Positions 14,830-22,979 of a stretch of 60,876 bases of DNA are shown here, in pieces. The stretch covers positions 1 to 60,876 of the forward strand of contig JAFLST010000015.1 of assembly GCA_022510815.1 (NCBI GenBank), given 5' to 3'. The DNA comes from Christensenellaceae bacterium. GTDB taxonomy: Bacteria > Bacillota > Clostridia > Christensenellales > Aristaeellaceae. Positions within the stretch are counted from its first letter, which is position 1. Every line of letters begins with the position of its first letter. The position numbers were made by a program, and so were the translations under genes. The notes under the pieces are model-generated. The model saw nothing but the letters and a program-made list of their open reading frames with translations, had not been told where the DNA came from and made no database searches.

Positions 14830-17265
14830 ATGAAGACGATCTCTCTCAACGGCGCGTGGCGCATGCGCGAAGCCCGCACCGACGACTGGCACGACGCGCT
14901 GGTGCCCGGCTCCGTGTATGCCGACCTGATGCGGGACGGCTCCATGCCCGATCCCTTCTGGCGGGAAAACGAGCACATCGCCTTCGCCCTGATGGAGAAG
15001 GATTACGAGTATACCCGCGCCTTCACGGTTACGGAGGAGGAACTGCGGCATGAGCGGCTGATCCTGCGCTTTGACGGCTTGGACACGCTGGCGCATGTGC
15101 TGGTGAATGACGTGCCCGTGGGCGACGCGGACAACATGCATGTTACATGGGAGTGGGATGTGAAGCCTCTCCTCCATGCCGGAGAGAACACGCTGACCGT
15201 GCTGCTGGACTCGCCGCTGCGGTTCGTTCGTGCGGCTGCAGAGCGCGCGCCCGGCTGGGAGAGCTCCGACGCGACCCCCGGCTTCCGGCACCTGCGCAAG
15301 GCACACTGCATGTTCGGCTGGGATTGGGGCCCCCGGCTGCCCGACGCGGGCATCTGGCGGGACGTGAGCCTGCTGTGCGTGGATGAGGCGCGGATCATCA
15401 GCGTGCTGGTGACGCAGGAGCATGCGGATGGCAGGGTCGCCCTGGCGCTGGCCCCGGAGATCGAGGGAGCTGCCCGCCCGTGGACAGCCACGGTGACCGC
15501 GCCGGACGGACAGGTTTTCTCCGCGGAGAACGGCCGGCTTGTCATCGACAGCCCGCAGCTCTGGTGGCCCCGGGGCTACGGCGAACAGCCGCTCTACACC
15601 GTGACCGTCGACATCGGCTGCGACACATGGACGCGGCGCATCGGCCTGCGTACGCTGTGGGTCAGCAGAGAAAAGGATCAGTGGGGCGAGGAATTCTGCC
15701 ACATCGTCAACGGGGTGAAGGTGTTCGCCATGGGCGCGGACTACATCCCGGAGGACAACATCCTGCAGCGCGTCACGCCCGAGCGCACCCGCCGCCTGCT
15801 GGAGGATGCGGCCCTCGCCAACTTCAACGCCATTCGCGTCTGGGGAGGCGGCTATTATCCCTCGGACGACTTCTTTGACGCCTGCGACGAGCTGGGCCTG
15901 ATGGTCTGGCAGGACCTGATGTATGCCTGCGCCTTCTATGATCTGACGCCGGAGTTTGAGCGCTCCATCCGCCTCGAGACCGAGCAGAATGTCCGCCGGA
16001 TCCGGCACCACGCGTCGCTGGCGCTGATCTGCGGCAACAACGAGATGGAGATGTTCATGGGCCGGGCCAACGAGGCGCTGACCCGGGGCGATACCCATGC
16101 CTTCAATCCGAAGAACCACCGGCATGTGGCGGACTATGTGAAGATGTTCGAGTACCTGCTGCCTGGGATTGTTCAGCGCCTTGCGCCTCAGACCTTCTGG
16201 TGGCCCGCCTCGCCGTCTTCGGGCGGAAACTTCGACGGCCCCAACGACGCTCATCGCGGCGACGTGCACTATTGGGATGTGTGGCACGGCGAGAAGCCCT
16301 TCACGGAGTACCGCAAGTTCACCTTCCGCTATGCCTCGGAGTTCGGCTTCCAGTCCTTCCCGTGCCTCAAGACCGTGGAGAGCTTCACCGAGCCGCGGGA
16401 CCGCAACATCTTCTCCCGGGTCATGGAGCGCCACCAGCGCAACGCCGCCGCCAACGGCAAGATCATGGCCTATCTGGCCCAGACCTTCCGCTACCCGAGC
16501 AGCTTTGATAACCTGCTCTATGCCTCCCAGCTCATGCAGGCCGAGGCCATCCGCTACGGCGTGGAGCACTGGCGGCGCAACCGCGGCGCGAGCATGGGCG
16601 CGATCATCTGGCAGCTCAACGACTGCTGGCCTGTGGCGTCGTGGGCGTCGGTGGACTACTTTGGCCGCTGGAAGGCCCTGCAGTATGCGGCCAAGCGCTT
16701 TTTCGCGCCGGTGCTGCTCTCCGCCGAGGAAGAAGGCGAGCTGACCCAGAACCCGAAGATCAACGAGTTCCACCCCGCGCCCATTGAGCGCAGCATCCGC
16801 CTGAACGTCAGCAATGAGACCATGAACGAGGTCTCCGGCGTGGTGCGCTGGGCCCTGCGCCGCCCGGACGGCAGCATCGTCCGCGGGGGAGAGCAGCCTC
16901 TGACGGTTCCGGCCCTGACGGCGGTCTGGATGGATAAGATCATCTTCGACGACGCTTCCCTGACCGCGAACTTTGCCAGCTTCGAGTATGTGGCGGATGG
17001 CGAGGTCGTCAGCGAAGGCACCGCGCTGTTCTGCGCTCCGAAGCATTTCGAGTTTGCCGATCCCGGGCTGTCCGCGCGGCTGGAAGGGGAGGAGATTGTC
17101 GTCTCGGCGAAGGCCTATGCCCGGCAGGTGTGGATTGAGTCCGACGACCCCGACCTGCTCCTGTCCGACAACGCCTTTGACCTGAACGTCTGCGAGAAGC
17201 GCGTCCGGGTGCTCCGTGGCAGCGCGGCGGACCTGCGGGTGCGCAGCGTCTACGATATCGGATAA
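14830..17265 (+). CDS. Beta-mannosidase (GH2)
   Basis: 812 residues. It hydrolyses terminal beta-1,4-linked mannose from mannooligosaccharides. The order is a GH2 sugar-binding domain (opening MKTISLNGAWRMREA), an Ig-like domain, then a TIM barrel. The acid/base is Glu ~405 in ICGNNEMEMF and the nucleophile is Glu ~504 in ASEFGFQSFP. The mannosidase-type HCMFGWDWGPRLPDAGIWR and RVWGGGYYPSDDFFD motifs separate it from beta-galactosidases. No signal peptide, so it acts on imported sugars. The frame is open to GTG 14818 and ATG 14821; ATG 14830 fits homologues and leaves a weak AAAGTGAT site upstream. It belongs functionally with the mannan block starting at 19.6 kb, from which it is separated by the sigma/anti-sigma pair. 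Confidence 0.93.
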   Translation: MKTISLNGAWRMREARTDDWHDALVPGSVYADLMRDGSMPDPFWRENEHIAFALMEKDYEYTRAFTVTEEELRHERLILRFDGLDTLAHVLVNDVPVGDADNMHVTWEWDVKPLLHAGENTLTVLLDSPLRFVRAAAERAPGWESSDATPGFRHLRKAHCMFGWDWGPRLPDAGIWRDVSLLCVDEARIISVLVTQEHADGRVALALAPEIEGAARPWTATVTAPDGQVFSAENGRLVIDSPQLWWPRGYGEQPLYTVTVDIGCDTWTRRIGLRTLWVSREKDQWGEEFCHIVNGVKVFAMGADYIPEDNILQRVTPERTRRLLEDAALANFNAIRVWGGGYYPSDDFFDACDELGLMVWQDLMYACAFYDLTPEFERSIRLETEQNVRRIRHHASLALICGNNEMEMFMGRANEALTRGDTHAFNPKNHRHVADYVKMFEYLLPGIVQRLAPQTFWWPASPSSGGNFDGPNDAHRGDVHYWDVWHGEKPFTEYRKFTFRYASEFGFQSFPCLKTVESFTEPRDRNIFSRVMERHQRNAAANGKIMAYLAQTFRYPSSFDNLLYASQLMQAEAIRYGVEHWRRNRGASMGAIIWQLNDCWPVASWASVDYFGRWKALQYAAKRFFAPVLLSAEEEGELTQNPKINEFHPAPIERSIRLNVSNETMNEVSGVVRWALRRPDGSIVRGGEQPLTVPALTAVWMDKIIFDDASLTANFASFEYVADGEVVSEGTALFCAPKHFEFADPGLSARLEGEEIVVSAKAYARQVWIESDDPDLLLSDNAFDLNVCEKRVRVLRGSAADLRVRSVYDIG

Positions 17266-17270
17266 AGCGG

Positions 17271-17303
17271 AACTCCCGCTCCATGACGGAGCGGGAGTTT
17301 TTC
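17271..17303 (+). terminator. Rho-independent terminator of the beta-mannosidase gene
   Basis: 12-bp perfect stem AACTCCCGCTCC/GGAGCGGGAGTT (17271-17282, 17288-17299), 5-base loop, T run. Confidence 0.93.
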
Positions 17304-17314
17304 TGCTGCGGAGA

Positions 17315-17330
17315 ATTTACAATTGTAAAT
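17315..17330 (+). promoter_or_regulatory. Perfect 16-bp palindrome, possible operator
   Basis: ATTTACAATTGTAAAT is perfectly self-complementary and stands out in GC-rich surroundings. Its TACA-AT-TGTA core is the spacing used by BlaI/MecI-type repressors, but other families bind similar sites. It is ~90 bases upstream of the -35 of the sigma gene. Regulator unknown. Confidence 0.4.
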
Positions 17331-17420
17331 GCCACCTTCTGCGTCCGCCGTGTGTCTTACAGATGATGGAACAGCCTGATTGATCAATGGGGCGGGCAAC
17401 CGTCTATTTCGTATACCTTA

Positions 17421-17449
17421 TTGCAATCGACCATGAAAGGGTGTACACT
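17421..17449 (+). promoter_or_regulatory. Promoter of the ECF sigma/anti-sigma operon
   Basis: TTGCAA (17421-17426), 17 bases, TACACT (17444-17449). The predicted transcript start near 17456 rules out any start codon upstream of it. Confidence 0.6.
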
Positions 17450-17492
17450 TACGGATGAAAGATTAGTGATGAGCACAGGGTGGTGTTACGCC

Positions 17493-17963
17493 ATGGACAG
17501 GGAAGAATTCGCCGCGCGGGCGATGGAGATGCGCGACTCGCTTTACCGGGTCTCCGCCACGCTGCTCTCCCGGGAAGCCGATCGGGAGGACGCGGTGTCC
17601 GAGGCCATTGCCAAGGCGCTGGTCAAGCTGCCGGGGCTGCGCAATCCCGAGGCGTTCCAGTCGTGGATGATCCGCATTCTCATCAATGAGTGCTACAACA
17701 CGCTGCGCCGCAACAAGCGGGAGATCGCCGTGGAGCAGGTGCCGGACGTGTATTTCGCGCAGGAAGGCTCCCGGGAGCTGTTCAAGGCGTTCCATGATCT
17801 GGCGGACAAATATCGTCTGCCGATGGTACTGCATTATGTGGAAGGCTACAAGGTTGACGAGGTCGCGCGGATGCTCCGCCTGCCGGAGGGCACGATCAAG
17901 TCCCGGCTGATGCGCGGCAGAAAGCTGCTCAGGAATTTGCTGGACGGGGAGGTGAGCGCATGA
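17493..17963 (+). CDS. ECF RNA polymerase sigma factor
   Basis: 156 residues, the normal size of an ECF sigma factor. Region 2 has READREDAVSEAIAKALVKLPGLRNPEAFQSWMIRILINECYNTLRR. Region 4 has LADKYRLPMVLHYVEGYKVDEVARML followed by a PEGTIKSRLMRGRKLLRN recognition helix. I chose ATG 17493 (MDREEF) because it has an AGGGTGGTG site upstream; ATG 17469 is possible. Its stop overlaps the start of the next gene (ATGA), the usual coupling of a sigma factor to its anti-sigma factor. Confidence 0.9.
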   Translation: MDREEFAARAMEMRDSLYRVSATLLSREADREDAVSEAIAKALVKLPGLRNPEAFQSWMIRILINECYNTLRRNKREIAVEQVPDVYFAQEGSRELFKAFHDLADKYRLPMVLHYVEGYKVDEVARMLRLPEGTIKSRLMRGRKLLRNLLDGEVSA

Positions 17964-19081
17964 AGCCGATGGAACAGGAACTCAAGAACATGTTCGGCCA
18001 GACCCCGGACAGCTTCAGCCTCGCCATGGAGCGTGCGCTGGCCGGTGAGAAGCCCGCCCGCGAAACCCCTGCGCCCCGCCGCCTCAGGAAGGTCTGGACG
18101 GTCGTGCTCATCGCGGCGCTGGTTCTGGCGCTGGCGACGGGCGCTTATGCCGTGGCGGTCCGGCTGGGACTGCTCGACCTGTCAGCTATGAACGAGCTGG
18201 GCGTGTTCCCGCCCTCCGCGCAGAATATTCTTGAATCGACGGAGGTGCAGACCTTCGAGGTCGGGCCGCTGACGGTCTCCCTGAACAGCGTGATGACGGA
18301 TGGCTATGTGATCTATCAGGCGTGCCAGAGCCGTGTGACGGACGGCAGCCGGGCGCTGCTCACTGACTGGACGAACGGCCTTTACAGCGAGATTCCGGAC
18401 GGCTACAGCGCCTATGCTGACGCGGAGGGGCTGGCTGGCAATCGCCTCGGCGACCTCGCTGCGCAGTGGGAGGGGCAGCTCTATTCGGTGTCGACCCGGC
18501 TTGAGGTGGATTATTCGGTCGTTGAAGGTGGGGAGATGCTGATGGACCCCGTCTGGGGCGCCGACGGCTCCATAGTGACGGGCAACATGATCGAGCTGAA
18601 TCCGGCCGAGATCGGCGAATCGCTGCCGGCAACGCTGTTCATCAATGTCCATGAGATGACCGTGAACGAGTTTGACCTGTACTCGTGGGTTTGTGATGTG
18701 GAGATCGGGGAGAACTGGCAGCTCCGGGTGCCGATGGAGGTGCCCGTGTACAGCGCGGTGGAGACCCGGCAGTATCAGGTGGAGGGCAGCGGCGACCTCG
18801 GCATCGCCACCGTAACGGGCGCGGAGATCGAGCGCACCGGCGTGGAGCTCTATGTGCACGTTGCCATGACCGTTGCCGATGAGACGAGAAAATACTATGA
18901 GGTGCCGTGGTTCGAGCTGCTGGATGAAAACGGCGAGCCGCTGCCGGCGGGGCTGCTGGAAACCTTCTATATCAACCACGACAACTGGCCCGAGGCGGTT
19001 GTGACGCTGGCAGTGGGCATGGACGAGATGCCCGACGTGGTGCGGATTCCTTACGAGGATTATGTCGTGACGCTTAAGTGA
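17960..19081 (+). CDS. Membrane-anchored anti-sigma factor-like protein
   Basis: 373 residues. A short cytoplasmic N-terminal part (1-44; the FGQTPDSFSLAMERAL helix is like the sigma-binding tails of DUF4179-type proteins) is followed by one membrane helix (~45-68, WTVVLIAALVLALATGAYAVAV) and a ~300-residue outer domain. The outer part is beta-rich and has no enzyme motif that I can see. With the overlapping ECF sigma gene, the likely role is to hold the sigma factor until an envelope signal is sensed. No zinc-binding HxxxCxxC motif, so it is not a ZAS-type anti-sigma factor. The end overlaps the convergent 87-residue gene by 8 bases. Confidence 0.78.
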   Translation: MKPMEQELKNMFGQTPDSFSLAMERALAGEKPARETPAPRRLRKVWTVVLIAALVLALATGAYAVAVRLGLLDLSAMNELGVFPPSAQNILESTEVQTFEVGPLTVSLNSVMTDGYVIYQACQSRVTDGSRALLTDWTNGLYSEIPDGYSAYADAEGLAGNRLGDLAAQWEGQLYSVSTRLEVDYSVVEGGEMLMDPVWGADGSIVTGNMIELNPAEIGESLPATLFINVHEMTVNEFDLYSWVCDVEIGENWQLRVPMEVPVYSAVETRQYQVEGSGDLGIATVTGAEIERTGVELYVHVAMTVADETRKYYEVPWFELLDENGEPLPAGLLETFYINHDNWPEAVVTLAVGMDEMPDVVRIPYEDYVVTLK

Positions 19082-19337
19082 CGAGGAGCTCGACGAACCA
19101 GCGACCCTGATCGTTGAACAGGTAATAGCGCCTGTCCTCGGCCAGACAGGTGTAGCGGGTGCCCTGACCGCCCAACTTGAGGGACGCGGCCTGACGCACG
19201 TCGAGCACGCGGTCGATGCGCACGGCCTCGCCGTCTCCCACGCGGAACAGCAGCGGGACGATGCGCCCGTCCGGCAGAAAGTCGGCGCGCACCTTGGCAT
19301 AAATCTTTTCAGGGTTCCGGGAATCGCGGTCGTTCAT
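19074..19337 (-). CDS. Small hypothetical protein
   Basis: 87 residues, soluble, no signal or membrane segment. It resembles a small conserved Clostridia protein type I have seen without a name: basic start, IDRVLDVRQAASLKLGGQG in the middle, then RYTCLAEDRRYYLFNDQGRWFVE. That composition (beta-strand rich, ending in aromatic residues) suggests a small beta-barrel. AAAGGAG lies ~11 bases before the ATG. It converges on, and overlaps by 8 bases, the anti-sigma gene. Function unknown. Confidence 0.65.
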   Translation of the reverse strand: MNDRDSRNPEKIYAKVRADFLPDGRIVPLLFRVGDGEAVRIDRVLDVRQAASLKLGGQGTRYTCLAEDRRYYLFNDQGRWFVELLVT

Positions 19338-19430
19338 GACAAAGCGCTCCTTTGCAGAGGATGCTGTTGAGTCTGTTCGACAAGGGGAACAAATATTCCT
19401 GCTTTGCCGAAGCTATGTTTTCCGGGAGAA

Positions 19431-19444
19431 GCTAACATGTTAGC
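19431..19444. promoter_or_regulatory. Perfect 14-bp palindrome, candidate auxiliary operator
   Basis: GCTAACATGTTAGC is fully self-complementary. It could be bound by the LacI-family protein encoded three genes downstream, or belong to the divergent 87-residue gene. Confidence 0.4.
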
Positions 19445-19474
19445 CAAACATATGTTCATATTCATGTTCTCATT

Positions 19475-19508
19475 GGCTGATTGGCGACCAGATCAGCCTT
19501 TTTCTTTT
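19475..19508 (+). terminator. Rho-independent terminator just upstream of the mannan promoter
   Basis: 7-bp stem GGCTGAT/ATCAGCC (19475-19481, 19492-19498) followed by TTTTTCTTTT. No + strand gene ends nearby: the anti-sigma gene stops ~390 bases earlier. Confidence 0.8.
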
Positions 19509-19520
19509 CGGAAAAATGCC

Positions 19521-19549
19521 TTGACAAGGCCATAACGCTACGATATAAT
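19521..19549 (+). promoter_or_regulatory. Sigma-A promoter of the mannan utilisation operon
   Basis: TTGACA (19521-19526), 17 bases, TATAAT (19544-19549): a full consensus match. The predicted start near 19556 places the open frame's first ATG at 19554 outside the message. Confidence 0.93.
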
Positions 19550-19565
19550 TCAGGTGAAATTTACC

Positions 19566-19576
19566 GTTAAGCTAAC
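19566..19576 (+). promoter_or_regulatory. Candidate operator of the mannan operon
   Basis: GTTAAGCTAAC has GTTA/TAAC arms and lies ~10 bases downstream of the predicted transcript start, a usual place for a LacI-family repressor site. Confidence 0.4.
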
Positions 19577-19607
19577 AACTTTTTCTGGCGATGAAAGGAG
19601 CAGTCCG

Positions 19608-20795
19608 ATGCTGACGGAGGAGCTGCGGAACCATCTGACGGGAACCATCCTGCCCTTCTGGGCGAATCTGGCGGATCAGGAAAAAGGCGGATTCTACGGC
19701 TGGGTCGACAAGGATCTGGTGGTGAACCGGGCCGCGCACAAGGGGTGCATCCTGAACAGCCGCATCCTGTGGACCTTCTCGACGGCGGCGCGGGTGCTGA
19801 AGGACGAACGCTGGCTGGAGCAGGCGAGGCATGCGCTGCGCTTCATGGAAAAGTTTGAGGATAAGGAGCGCGGCGGGCTGTACTGGTCGGTGAGCGCGGC
19901 GGGCGAGCCCCTCGACAAGACGAAGCACACCTACTGTCAGGCCTTCGCGATCTACGGTCTCGCGGCCTATATGCGGGCCGTCGGCGAGAAGGACGCGCTC
20001 TACGGCGTGGCCCGTGACCGGGCGCTCAGGCTGTTCGACGTGATCGAGGGCCCCTGCAGCGACGAGGGCGGCTATGGCGAGGCCTTTGAGCCGGATTTCT
20101 CCCCGGTGGGCAACGAGAAGCTGTCCGACAACCCCAAGCTGATGGAGCGGGGCGAGGTGGCCTCCCGCACCATGAACACACTGCTGCATGTGCTGGAAGC
20201 CTACGCTGAGCTGTACCGGGCGCTGCCGGAGGAGAAGGTGCGTCTGGCGGGCGTCAGGTGCCTCGAGCGTTTCCTGAACGTGATGTACAGCCCGGACAAG
20301 CGCCGTCTGGAGGTCTTCTTCGACAGGGACTACCGCTCCCTGCTGGACATGCAGTCCTACGGTCACGACATTGAAGGCTCTTGGCTGATGTGGGACGCCG
20401 TCGAGGCGCTGATCCCGGCGAATGAGCAGGCGCCTTACCGCAACATGTGCCTGACGCTGGCTGAGGCGGTCACCGAGCGGGCCTTCACCGATCACGGCCT
20501 TGAGAATGAGGTCGTCGAGGGCGAGGTGGAGCATACCCGCATCTGGTGGGTGCAGGCGGAGACGCTGCTGGGCATTGACAATGCCTACCGCCTGACCGGT
20601 GACGAGAAGTGGCAGGCGATGATGCGGACGCAGTGGGCCGCTATCCAGCGCATGATCGTCGATCCGCGGGAGGGCGGCGAGTGGTACTGGTCGGTGGAGC
20701 CGGACGGCACGCCGACGGACAAGCCCATCGTTGAGGAATGGAAGTGTCCCTATCATAACGGCCGCATGTGCCTGCGGCTGATCGAGAAAGGGTGA
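19608..20795 (+). CDS. N-acylglucosamine 2-epimerase family enzyme, probable cellobiose/mannobiose 2-epimerase
   Basis: 395 residues, full length for the AGE/cellobiose-2-epimerase family ((alpha/alpha)6 barrel). Conserved His residues thought to drive C2 deprotonation are present: His ~194 in MNTLLHVLEAY, His ~253 in SYGHDIEGSWL and His ~383 in CPYHNGRMCL. In Ruminococcus albus the homologue converts beta-1,4-mannobiose to mannosyl-glucose for GH130. The two GH130 genes downstream support the same role here. One difference is Leu where many cellobiose epimerases have His in MNTHLH. The start is ATG 19608 (AAAGGAG upstream), since the earlier ATG precedes the transcript start. First gene of the operon. 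Confidence 0.88.
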   Translation: MLTEELRNHLTGTILPFWANLADQEKGGFYGWVDKDLVVNRAAHKGCILNSRILWTFSTAARVLKDERWLEQARHALRFMEKFEDKERGGLYWSVSAAGEPLDKTKHTYCQAFAIYGLAAYMRAVGEKDALYGVARDRALRLFDVIEGPCSDEGGYGEAFEPDFSPVGNEKLSDNPKLMERGEVASRTMNTLLHVLEAYAELYRALPEEKVRLAGVRCLERFLNVMYSPDKRRLEVFFDRDYRSLLDMQSYGHDIEGSWLMWDAVEALIPANEQAPYRNMCLTLAEAVTERAFTDHGLENEVVEGEVEHTRIWWVQAETLLGIDNAYRLTGDEKWQAMMRTQWAAIQRMIVDPREGGEWYWSVEPDGTPTDKPIVEEWKCPYHNGRMCLRLIEKG

Positions 20796-20800
20796 GCGAT

Positions 20801-22969
20801 ATGGTGGAAATCAAGATGAACGACCGGCTGATTCACCTGCGCAATGACCGGGTGAGCTACGCCATGAACCTGCTGGAGGGCGGCATCCCGATGCACCTGT
20901 ATTTCGGCGCGCGGGTGGAATCGCTGAACCCTGTCGCCATGCTCCGGCACAACGATCTGCCGCTGGACGGCTCCTTCGGGCTGAACGGCTGTCCGCTGGA
21001 TCATACGCCGCACGAGTATCCCTCCTTCGGTCTGGGCGAGATGCGCGAGGGCGCGCTGACAGTCCGGGCGCAGGACGGCACCCGCACCTGTGATCTGCGC
21101 TTCGTCTCGGCGGATATCATCGACGGCAAGCCCGGGCTGGAAGGTCTGCCCGCGACCTTCGGCGACAACGCGAAGACCCTCCGGCTGACCCTCCGCGACG
21201 AGCTGCTGAAGCTGGATGTGACCCTCAGCTACACCATCTTTGATGACGTGGACGCGGTGATCCGCTCGGCGAAGCTGACCAATACCGGCGACGCGGCGCT
21301 GTATATCGAGCGGGCCTACAGCCTCTGCCTCGACCTGCCGGACAGCCGCTACGATCTCATCACCCTTTCCGGCGCGTGGAGCCGCGAGCGCGAGATGATC
21401 CGCCGTCCGCTCACCCCCGGCGAGCAGGGCGTGTCCAGCCTGCGGGGCGCGACGTCGCTGCAGACCAGCAACTTCCTTGCCCTTGCAAGGCCCGAGGCCA
21501 CGGAGGCGCAGGGCGAGGTCATCGGCGCGGCGCTGGTGTATTCCGGCAACTTCACCGCCAAGGTGCATGTGGACAGCCACCGTTCCGGCCGCGTGATGCT
21601 GGGCGTGAATGATGTTGACTTCGAGTGGACGCTGGAGCCCGGCGTGTCCTTCCAGACCCCTGAGGCCGTGACGGTCTACAGCGTGGAAGGCCTCGACGGC
21701 ATGTCCCGGCAGTTCCATCGGATCTGCGCGGAACACCTCGTGCGCGGCAAGTACGCCCACGCGCCCCGGCCGATCCTGCTCAACAACTGGGAGGCCACCT
21801 ACTTCAACTTCAATGAGGAGAAGCTGCTGGCCATCGCCAAGACGGCGGCGGAGGCGGGCGTGGAGCTGTTCGTGCTGGATGACGGCTGGTTCGGCCATCG
21901 TGACAGCGACAACTCCTCCCTCGGCGACTGGAAGACCGACCTGAACAAGCTCCCCGCGGGCCTCGGCTCGCTGGTGGAGAAGGTGCACGCGCTGGGTCTC
22001 AAGTTCGGCCTGTGGTTCGAGCCGGAGATGGTCTCCCCGGACAGCGACCTCTACCGGGCGCATCCGGACTGGTGCATCCATGTGGAGGGCCGTCCGCGGG
22101 TGGAAAACCGCAACCAGCTCATCCTCGATCTGTCCCGGACGGACGTGCAGGACTATGTCTATCAGGCGGTGGCGGACGTGCTGGCGGAGAACGCCATCGA
22201 CTACGTCAAGTGGGACATGAACCGCAACTTTGCCACCGTCGGCTCGGCCAAGCTCCCTGCCGACCGCCAGAAGGAGCTGCCCCACCGCTATATGCTGGGC
22301 CTTTACGCCGTGCTGGAGAAGCTGGTCAATCGCTTCCCGGAGGTGCTCTTTGAGAGCTGCGCGTCCGGCGGCGGGCGCTTCGACATGGGCATGCTGCACT
22401 ACATGCCCCAGACATGGTGCTCCGACAATACCGATGCCCTGACCCGGTGCCGCATCCAGTACGCGACCTCGCTGATCTTCCCGCCCTTCGCCATGGGCAG
22501 CCATGTGTCTGCGGTGCCCAATCACCAGACGGGCCGCGTCACGCCCATCGACACCCGCGGCAACGTGGCGATGTCCGGCTGCTTCGGCTATGAGCTGGAT
22601 CTGAACCGCCTGCCTGCTGACGACCTCGAGGCTGTCAAGCGGCAGATCGCGCGGGTCAAGACAATCCGGCAGACGCTGCTCTACGGCGACTTCCATCGTC
22701 TGCTCTCGCCCTTTGACGGCAATGACACCGCGTGGATCACGGTGAGCCCGGATAAGACGGAGGCCGTGCTGATGGTTACCCGCGCGCAGGCCCAGTCCTA
22801 CACCTTCGCGCCGCTGATCCGGCTGCGGGGACTCGACCCGGCGAAAACCTACACCGTCGCGGAGACTGGCGAAAGCTACTCCGGCTCGGAGCTGATGAAC
22901 GCTGGCGTCGCGGTGCCGCTGCCTTGGGGCGATGCAGCCTCGGTGAGCTGGACGCTCCGGGCGCAGTGA
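20801..22969 (+). CDS. Alpha-galactosidase (GH36)
   Basis: 722 residues. It removes alpha-1,6-galactose side chains from galactomannan fragments or raffinose-type sugars. A beta-sandwich N-terminal domain is followed by the catalytic barrel: FVLDDGWFGHRDSD, the nucleophile Asp ~472 in YVKWDMNRN, the ESCASGGGRFD motif, and acid/base Asp ~542 in CSDNTDA. Length and motifs match the tetrameric GH36 group common in Firmicutes. No signal peptide, so it is cytoplasmic. ATG 20801 is preferred, with AAGGGTGAG upstream; the frame is open further 5' but overlaps the epimerase gene. The gap to the epimerase stop is 5 bases. Confidence 0.95.
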   Translation: MVEIKMNDRLIHLRNDRVSYAMNLLEGGIPMHLYFGARVESLNPVAMLRHNDLPLDGSFGLNGCPLDHTPHEYPSFGLGEMREGALTVRAQDGTRTCDLRFVSADIIDGKPGLEGLPATFGDNAKTLRLTLRDELLKLDVTLSYTIFDDVDAVIRSAKLTNTGDAALYIERAYSLCLDLPDSRYDLITLSGAWSREREMIRRPLTPGEQGVSSLRGATSLQTSNFLALARPEATEAQGEVIGAALVYSGNFTAKVHVDSHRSGRVMLGVNDVDFEWTLEPGVSFQTPEAVTVYSVEGLDGMSRQFHRICAEHLVRGKYAHAPRPILLNNWEATYFNFNEEKLLAIAKTAAEAGVELFVLDDGWFGHRDSDNSSLGDWKTDLNKLPAGLGSLVEKVHALGLKFGLWFEPEMVSPDSDLYRAHPDWCIHVEGRPRVENRNQLILDLSRTDVQDYVYQAVADVLAENAIDYVKWDMNRNFATVGSAKLPADRQKELPHRYMLGLYAVLEKLVNRFPEVLFESCASGGGRFDMGMLHYMPQTWCSDNTDALTRCRIQYATSLIFPPFAMGSHVSAVPNHQTGRVTPIDTRGNVAMSGCFGYELDLNRLPADDLEAVKRQIARVKTIRQTLLYGDFHRLLSPFDGNDTAWITVSPDKTEAVLMVTRAQAQSYTFAPLIRLRGLDPAKTYTVAETGESYSGSELMNAGVAVPLPWGDAASVSWTLRAQ

Positions 22970-22979
22970 GGACGAAGCC

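Larger units (their letters stand above)
19338..19607. other. Control region of the mannan operon
   Basis: This gap holds, in + strand order, a perfect 14-bp palindrome GCTAACATGTTAGC (19431-19444), a terminator (19475-19508), the mannan promoter (19521-19549) and an 11-base inverted repeat GTTAAGCTAAC (19566-19576) just after the predicted transcript start. The palindrome and the second site share GCTAAC and are ~135 bases apart. Confidence 0.65.

Noticed and set aside
13693-17046. Very long open frame on the minus strand opposite beta-mannosidase and its neighbours, and similar long antisense frames elsewhere
   Set aside because: They mirror real genes on the other strand, lack ribosome sites and have Arg/His/Gly-rich compositions typical of antisense frames in GC-rich DNA.
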